Shown here one piece after another: positions 58,716 through 64,000 of a stretch of 64,000 nt of DNA. Source of the DNA: DATKFM01 sp963851215 (lineage in GTDB: Bacteria; Pseudomonadota; Alphaproteobacteria; Dongiales; Dongiaceae); the NCBI GenBank assembly GCA_963851215.1, contig CAWKOG010000020.1:682001-746000 (forward strand), in the 5' to 3' direction. The position numbers and the translations under genes were made by a program. Below the pieces are notes generated by a model, which was not told where the DNA came from, did no database searches, and saw only the letters and a list, made by a program, of their open reading frames with translations. How positions within the stretch are numbered: position 1 is the stretch's first letter; each line of letters begins with the position of its first letter.

Positions 58716-58720
58716 GCGCC

Positions 58721-59721
58721 ATGCTGAGCGTCCGGAATCTCTGTGTCTCCTTCCGCACCGAGCAGGGTGTGGTGCGCGCCGTCGACAATGTCTCGTTCGA
58801 TGTGCGTGAAGGCGAGATACTCGGCGTGGTCGGCGAGTCCGGGTCGGGCAAGACAGTTTCGCTGCTCAGCGTCATCGGACTGATCATCGATCCCAACGCG
58901 GCTATAGAAGGCTCGATCGTCTATAAGGGCCGCGAGCTGATCGGCCTGCCGCAGCGGGAGCTGCGTCATGTGCGGGGCAACGAGATCGCCATGATCTTCC
59001 AGGACCCGATGACGGCGTTGACGCCGGTCTACACTATCGGCTGGCAGATCGCCGAACAGGTTATGACGCACAACAAGGTGACAAAGTCGGCGGCGAGGCA
59101 GCGCGCCGTGGATCTTCTTGCCGAGGTCGGCTTTGCCAATCCGGCCGCTGCCGTTGACCGCTATCCCCACGAGCTTTCCGGCGGCATGCGCCAGCGCGCC
59201 GTCATCGCCATGGCGCTGTCCTGCAATCCGTCGTTGCTGATCGCCGACGAGCCGACAACGGCGCTGGATGTCACCGTGCAGGCGCAGATCCTCGACCTCG
59301 TGCTGAAGCTGCGGCGCGATCATGGATCGGCGGTCGTTCTCATCACCCACGACATGGGCGTGGTCGCCGAAGTGGCCGACCGGGTGATGGTGATGTATGC
59401 CGGGCGCGTCGCCGAGCAGGGCGTCACGCGCGACCTCTTCAAATCGCCCTGGCATCCCTATACCTGGGGTCTGCTGGATTCGATTCCGCCGCTGGAGGGC
59501 GCCCGGCCGCGCCGCCTGAAATCCATCGGCGGCAATCCGCCTTCGCTGCTGGCATTGCCGCCCGGCTGCGCCTTTGCGCCGCGCTGCCGTCACCGCTTTC
59601 ATCCCTGCGGCCAGCGGCCGGAACTGAGCGGCGAGAACGGCCATCTGGCCGCCTGCTTCATCCCTCCGGCTGAACGGGAGGCCGCGCGCGCCGGACGGAT
59701 CGCCGCGCCTGCGGGTGCGTC

Positions 59722-59725
<4 letters not shown>
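58721..59725 (+). CDS. peptide ABC transporter ATPase (DppD-type)
   Basis: Cytoplasmic ATPase, 334 residues. Walker A VGESGSGKTVSLLS, Q-loop IFQDPMTALTPVYTIGWQI, signature ELSGGMRQRAVIAMALSCNP, Walker B LLIADEPTTALDVTVQAQIL and H-loop ITHDMGVVAEVAD. The C-terminal oligopeptide-transporter domain has PPGCAFAPRCRHRFHPC, with the cysteines known to bind an iron-sulfur cluster in this class. Overlaps the next gene by 4 bp. Confidence 0.95.
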
Positions 59726-60738
<1,013 letters not shown>

Positions 60739-60773
60739 GACGCCGATTTTTCCAGATCACCGCGAAGATTCCC

Positions 60774-61715
60774 ATGCACAACGTCACCGCCGAACAAGTC
60801 CACGCCCTCCTCGACTATCCGCCGCTGGTCGAAGCGCTGCGCGATCTATTCCGCCGCGGCGTCGATGAGGCGAAGTCGATCCATCTCACGGAGAAACTGC
60901 CCGACGGCCGCGAGAATATCTGGCTGCTGCTGCCCGCCTGGCAGCATGGCCGGCATCAGGGCGTGAAGCTGGTCAGTGTGTTTCCCGGCAACGAGGCCAA
61001 GGGCCTGCTTTCCGTCGTCGGCGTCTATGTGCTGTTCGACGGCAGCAACGGCTATCCCCTGGCGGTGATCGACGGCGCGGCGCTGACACTGCGCAAGACG
61101 GCGGCGAACTCCGCCTTCGCTGCCACATATCTGGCGCGCAAGGATGCCGCCAAACTGCTGATGCTCGGCGCCGGGCAGCTCGCACCCCACCTTGCCATGG
61201 CCCATTGCGCCGTCAGGCCGATCCGCGAGGTCCGCGTCTGGAACCGCAATGCCGCCAAGGCGCAGCAGATGGCGGCGGCGCTGGAGTTGCCGGGCGTTCG
61301 GGTGGAGGTCGCCGGCGATCTGGAAGGCGTCGTGCGCTGGGCCGATGTGATCTCCGCCGCCACCATGGCAAAGGAACCGCTAATCAAGGGCGCCTGGCTG
61401 CGCCCCGGCCAGCATCTCGACCTGGTCGGAGGCTTTCGGCCGGACATGCGCGAGGCCGACGACGCGGCCATCAAGCGCGCCCGCGTCTTCATCGATGCCT
61501 GGTTCACCGCCGGCGCCCATTGCGGCGATATCTGCAAGCCCCTGGAAGCCGGCTTCATCGCCAAGGATGCCATCACCGATACCTTCCAGCTCGCGCGCGG
61601 CGAGAAACCAGGCCGGCAAAGCGACGACGAGATCACACTGTTCAAATCAGGCGGCGGCGGCCACGAAGACCTCGGCACCGCCCAGCATCTGCTGACGAAG
61701 CTGGAAGGGCGCTAA
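60774..61715 (+). CDS. ornithine cyclodeaminase/mu-crystallin family protein
   Basis: A 313-residue NAD(P)-dependent enzyme of the ornithine cyclodeaminase (OCD)/mu-crystallin family; true OCD makes proline from ornithine, others reduce imines or act on other amino acids. Family motifs: GVKLVSVFPGNEAKGLLSVV, VLFDGSNGYPLAVIDGAALT, LRKTAANSAFAATYLARKDA and the Rossmann loop LMLGAGQLAPHLA followed by VRVWNRNAAKAQQMA. The ATG at 60774 (MHNVTAEQVHALLDYPPLVE) is the natural start; an upstream extension overlaps the ATPase. Position in an uptake operon headed by a proline iminopeptidase suggests amino acid metabolism linked to the transported peptide. Confidence 0.87.
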   Translation: MHNVTAEQVHALLDYPPLVEALRDLFRRGVDEAKSIHLTEKLPDGRENIWLLLPAWQHGRHQGVKLVSVFPGNEAKGLLSVVGVYVLFDGSNGYPLAVIDGAALTLRKTAANSAFAATYLARKDAAKLLMLGAGQLAPHLAMAHCAVRPIREVRVWNRNAAKAQQMAAALELPGVRVEVAGDLEGVVRWADVISAATMAKEPLIKGAWLRPGQHLDLVGGFRPDMREADDAAIKRARVFIDAWFTAGAHCGDICKPLEAGFIAKDAITDTFQLARGEKPGRQSDDEITLFKSGGGGHEDLGTAQHLLTKLEGR

Positions 61716-62878
61716 CGGCCGGCAGGCGCCTTCCGTCCGGACGCCACCGCGTAGATCAGATACACAGCCGTGATGATCACCGCGAACAGCGGCAGGCCTT
61801 GCCGCCCCATCGTGTCCATCATGCCGCCCGCGATGACCGGACCGCCGAGGCCGCCGAACTCGTACATCATGACATAGGCGGCATTGGCGGCCGAAAGATC
61901 GCCCGGCTTGAAGCGCTCGCCCAGCAGCGCCAGGGATAGCGTGTAAATGCCCATGGTCACGCCGCCCCAGAGGAGCAGCATGGTGCGCAGCGGCAGCTCC
62001 TGCGCGAACACCAGCGGCAGGAGGACTGCGCCGATGAGCGTCCCCGCGACGCAGAGCTGAAGCAGGCGAAACCGCCCGAAGCGATCGGCGACATAGCCGA
62101 GCGGGAACTGCAACACGACATTGCCGATGTAGAACCACGTCAACAGCCGGGCGGCGCTGGCCTGATCGTAGCCGGCGTCGGTGCCGTAGAGCGGCAGCAG
62201 AATATAGAGCGCGCTCTCTGCGGCGCCGCCGGCCAGGCCGGCGAAGAGGACGAGAGGCGCGATACGCAAGGCGCCCAGCACATTGACACCGGCATGCGCG
62301 GGGATATCCGGCTTTACGTCATGGACGAAGAAGAACGGCACCGCGCTCAACGCCAACAAAGCGCTGACGATGACGAAAGGCAGGAAGCCCTCGATGCCGA
62401 TTCGGGCGACGATTTCCGGCCCGAAGGCAAAGCCGAAGGCCATAGTGGCGGTATAGATCGCCATCACCCGGCCTCGGGTTTTCTCCGTCACCATCATGTT
62501 GATCCAGGTCTCGCTCATGACCCAGTAGACGCCGCCCGCTGCGCCGGCCCCCAACCGCAACAGGCACCAGGCGACGTAGTTGTCCAATACCGGCAGTAGC
62601 AGAACGCTGAACGATGTCACTCCGACGCCGAAATAGACGGCGCGCAGAGGACCGAAGAACCGCAGGATGGGCGGAAGCCAGTAGCCAATCGCCAGCAGCC
62701 CGATCGGAAACATCGCGCCGTTGATGCCGATCAGGGTATTGCTGTAGCCGGCCGCCTCGAGCCGTAGCGAGATCAGCGGCACCATGGCGCCGACGGCGAT
62801 GCCGACGCTGAGTGCGGCGGCAATGACAGCGACCAGGCTGCGCGTGCGTTGCGCGCTGTTGTAGGCTGCGACGGACAT
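61712..62878 (-). CDS. MFS transporter (YcaD-type)
   Basis: A 388-residue transporter of the major facilitator superfamily, similar in layout to YcaD: 12 membrane segments with small loops, for example LVAVIAAALSVGIAVGAMVP, GAAGGVYWVMSETWINMMV, GRVMAIYTATMAFGFAFGPE and YVADRFGRFRLLQL, where the DRFGR loop is the typical MFS inter-helix motif. ATG at 62878 is the natural start; a longer frame has no transmembrane start. It is convergent with the OCD-like gene, overlapping by 4 bp at the stops. Substrate unknown. Confidence 0.9.
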   Translation of the reverse strand: MSVAAYNSAQRTRSLVAVIAAALSVGIAVGAMVPLISLRLEAAGYSNTLIGINGAMFPIGLLAIGYWLPPILRFFGPLRAVYFGVGVTSFSVLLLPVLDNYVAWCLLRLGAGAAGGVYWVMSETWINMMVTEKTRGRVMAIYTATMAFGFAFGPEIVARIGIEGFLPFVIVSALLALSAVPFFFVHDVKPDIPAHAGVNVLGALRIAPLVLFAGLAGGAAESALYILLPLYGTDAGYDQASAARLLTWFYIGNVVLQFPLGYVADRFGRFRLLQLCVAGTLIGAVLLPLVFAQELPLRTMLLLWGGVTMGIYTLSLALLGERFKPGDLSAANAAYVMMYEFGGLGGPVIAGGMMDTMGRQGLPLFAVIITAVYLIYAVASGRKAPAGR

Positions 62879-62996
62879 GAGTTGAGGTCCTTCCCCGGCG
62901 GCGAATGTACGCGGTCGGGGGCGCTCTCGACAAGGACCGGCGGGCATGACAGGAATGCGTGCGACGCATTACTACTTGCAAGAGGTCAGGGTTTAC

Positions 62997-64000
62997 ATGT
63001 CTGCCGAATTGGCGATGCTGCCGGCCGTCGATCTACTCAAATCCTACAAGCAAAAGAAGCTGTCGCCTGTAGAGGCCACCAAGGCGGCGTTGGCGCAGAT
63101 CTCCCGCCATAACGAGAAGTTCAACGCATATTGCTTCGTCGACGAAGCAGGAGCGCTGGCGTCAGCGCGGGAATCGGAGAAGCGTTGGCAGCGCGGCGAA
63201 CCGATGGGCTTGGTCGATGGCGTGCCGGCGAGCGTGAAGGATCTGATCATCGCCAAGGGCTGGGCGACGCTACGCGGTTCCAAGGCCGTCGATCGCAACC
63301 AACCCTGGAACGAGGACGCGCCCTCGGTGGCGCGCCTGCGGGAAAGCGGCGCGGTGCTCCTGGGCAAGACCACGACGCCCGAGTTCGGCTGGAAAGGCGT
63401 CACCGATTCGCCGCTCACGGGCATCACCCGCAATCCCTGGGACCCGGAGATGACTCCCGGCGGCAGCAGCGGCGGCGCGGCAGTGGCGGCCGCCACCGGC
63501 ATGGGCGCGTTGCATATCGGGACCGACGGCGGCGGCTCGATCCGCATTCCCGCCGCGTTCACAGGCATCTTCGGCATCAAGCAGAGCTTCGGCCGCGTGC
63601 CGGCCCATCCGTTGAGCCCTTTCGGCACCCTGGCTCATGTAGGTCCGATGACACGTACCGTCGCCGACGGTGCGCTCATGTTGACCGTGCTGTCGCAGCC
63701 TGACGACCGCGACTGGTATGCACTGCCGACTGACAGTGCAAGCTATCTCGACAAGCTCGATACTGGCGTGAAGGGCCTGCGCATCGGCTATGCGCCCACC
63801 ATTGCCGGCGCCAGCGTGGATAGCGAAGTCGCGGCGCTGGTCGCTGCGGCGGCGAAGCGTTTCGGCGAACTCGGCGCCCATGTCGAAGAAGTCGATACCA
63901 AGCTACCCGATAGCGGCCGCTGCTTTGCCCAGCATTGGTTCCCCGGCGCCGCCAACGCGCTCCGCGCCTATACGCTCGAACAGCGCAAACTGATGGACCC
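62997..64000 (+). CDS. amidase-signature family amidase (3' end beyond window)
   Basis: An amidase cut by the window end; about 334 residues present of an expected 450-500. Triad residues are visible: Lys in PASVKDLIIAKG, Ser of the linker in TPGGSSGGAAVAAATG and the nucleophile Ser in GTDGGGSIRIPAAFTG, followed by GIKQSFGRVPAHPLSPFGTL, and a downstream MTRTVADGALML. Starts MSAELAMLPAVDLLKSYKQK, with AGAGGTCAGGG just before the ATG. Distinct from the amidase at 26647. Divergent from the MFS gene across about 120 bp. Substrate unknown. Confidence 0.9.
   Translation, partial: MSAELAMLPAVDLLKSYKQKKLSPVEATKAALAQISRHNEKFNAYCFVDEAGALASARESEKRWQRGEPMGLVDGVPASVKDLIIAKGWATLRGSKAVDRNQPWNEDAPSVARLRESGAVLLGKTTTPEFGWKGVTDSPLTGITRNPWDPEMTPGGSSGGAAVAAATGMGALHIGTDGGGSIRIPAAFTGIFGIKQSFGRVPAHPLSPFGTLAHVGPMTRTVADGALMLTVLSQPDDRDWYALPTDSASYLDKLDTGVKGLRIGYAPTIAGASVDSEVAALVAAAAKRFGELGAHVEEVDTKLPDSGRCFAQHWFPGAANALRAYTLEQRKLMD

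Overview
The window looks like part of a chromosome from a high-GC alphaproteobacterium, probably Rhodospirillales-like. Pointers are the two-subunit glycyl-tRNA synthetase next to pyruvate phosphate dikinase, an Mla operon whose permease carries an N-terminal STAS domain, DUF2007 and PP0621 small proteins, a class III cyclase fused to TolB-like and TPR regions, a pseudaminic-acid-type sugar cluster, and many ABC importers. I placed it by gene content alone; no 16S or marker phylogeny could be run.

Layout. 1-13 kb is housekeeping: dihydroorotase-like amidohydrolase, YgfZ, a P1 (DmpA-type) peptidase, ppdK-glyS-glyQ, a TrmN6-like methyltransferase with DUF2007, polyprenyl diphosphate synthase, and a cyclase/TPR protein. 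A tRNA-Pro(CGG) at 13.25 kb precedes a nonulosonic acid (pseudaminic-type) cluster at 13.4-19.1 kb. An Mla-type lipid transport operon (19.6-23.2 kb) is divergent from apt and a D-aminopeptidase. 24.8-31.9 kb holds a B12-binding radical SAM protein, an amidase, methyltransferases, a DUF559 nuclease gene between two structured repeats, and mmsA.

32-38 kb is an accessory, visibly AT-richer patch. It has two tandem secreted paralogs sharing an unnamed N-terminal domain, relics of tamB and of a GFA gene, a REP-like element, a patatin and an intact-looking GFA gene. 38.5-49.6 kb has a TadG-like VWA protein, a DUF1479 dioxygenase, a 250-bp palindromic element, a phosphomannose-isomerase-type cupin, a glucose-type CUT1 ABC importer interrupted by an inverted-repeat element, an O-methyltransferase and a GNAT. 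49.6-51.3 kb is a three-gene TolQ/TolR-like membrane unit of unknown role. It is followed by an MttB-family methyltransferase, and then by a complete peptide-uptake operon (proline iminopeptidase, binding protein, two permeases, two ATPases, ornithine cyclodeaminase-like enzyme), an MFS transporter and a truncated amidase.

A feature of the whole window is about 18 apparent single-base frame breaks in 14 otherwise well-conserved genes, including essential ones (glyS, ispB). About 15 are single extra bases outside homopolymers. The simplest reading is insertion-biased sequencing error rather than gene decay, so these genes are annotated as full-length CDS with the break stated.
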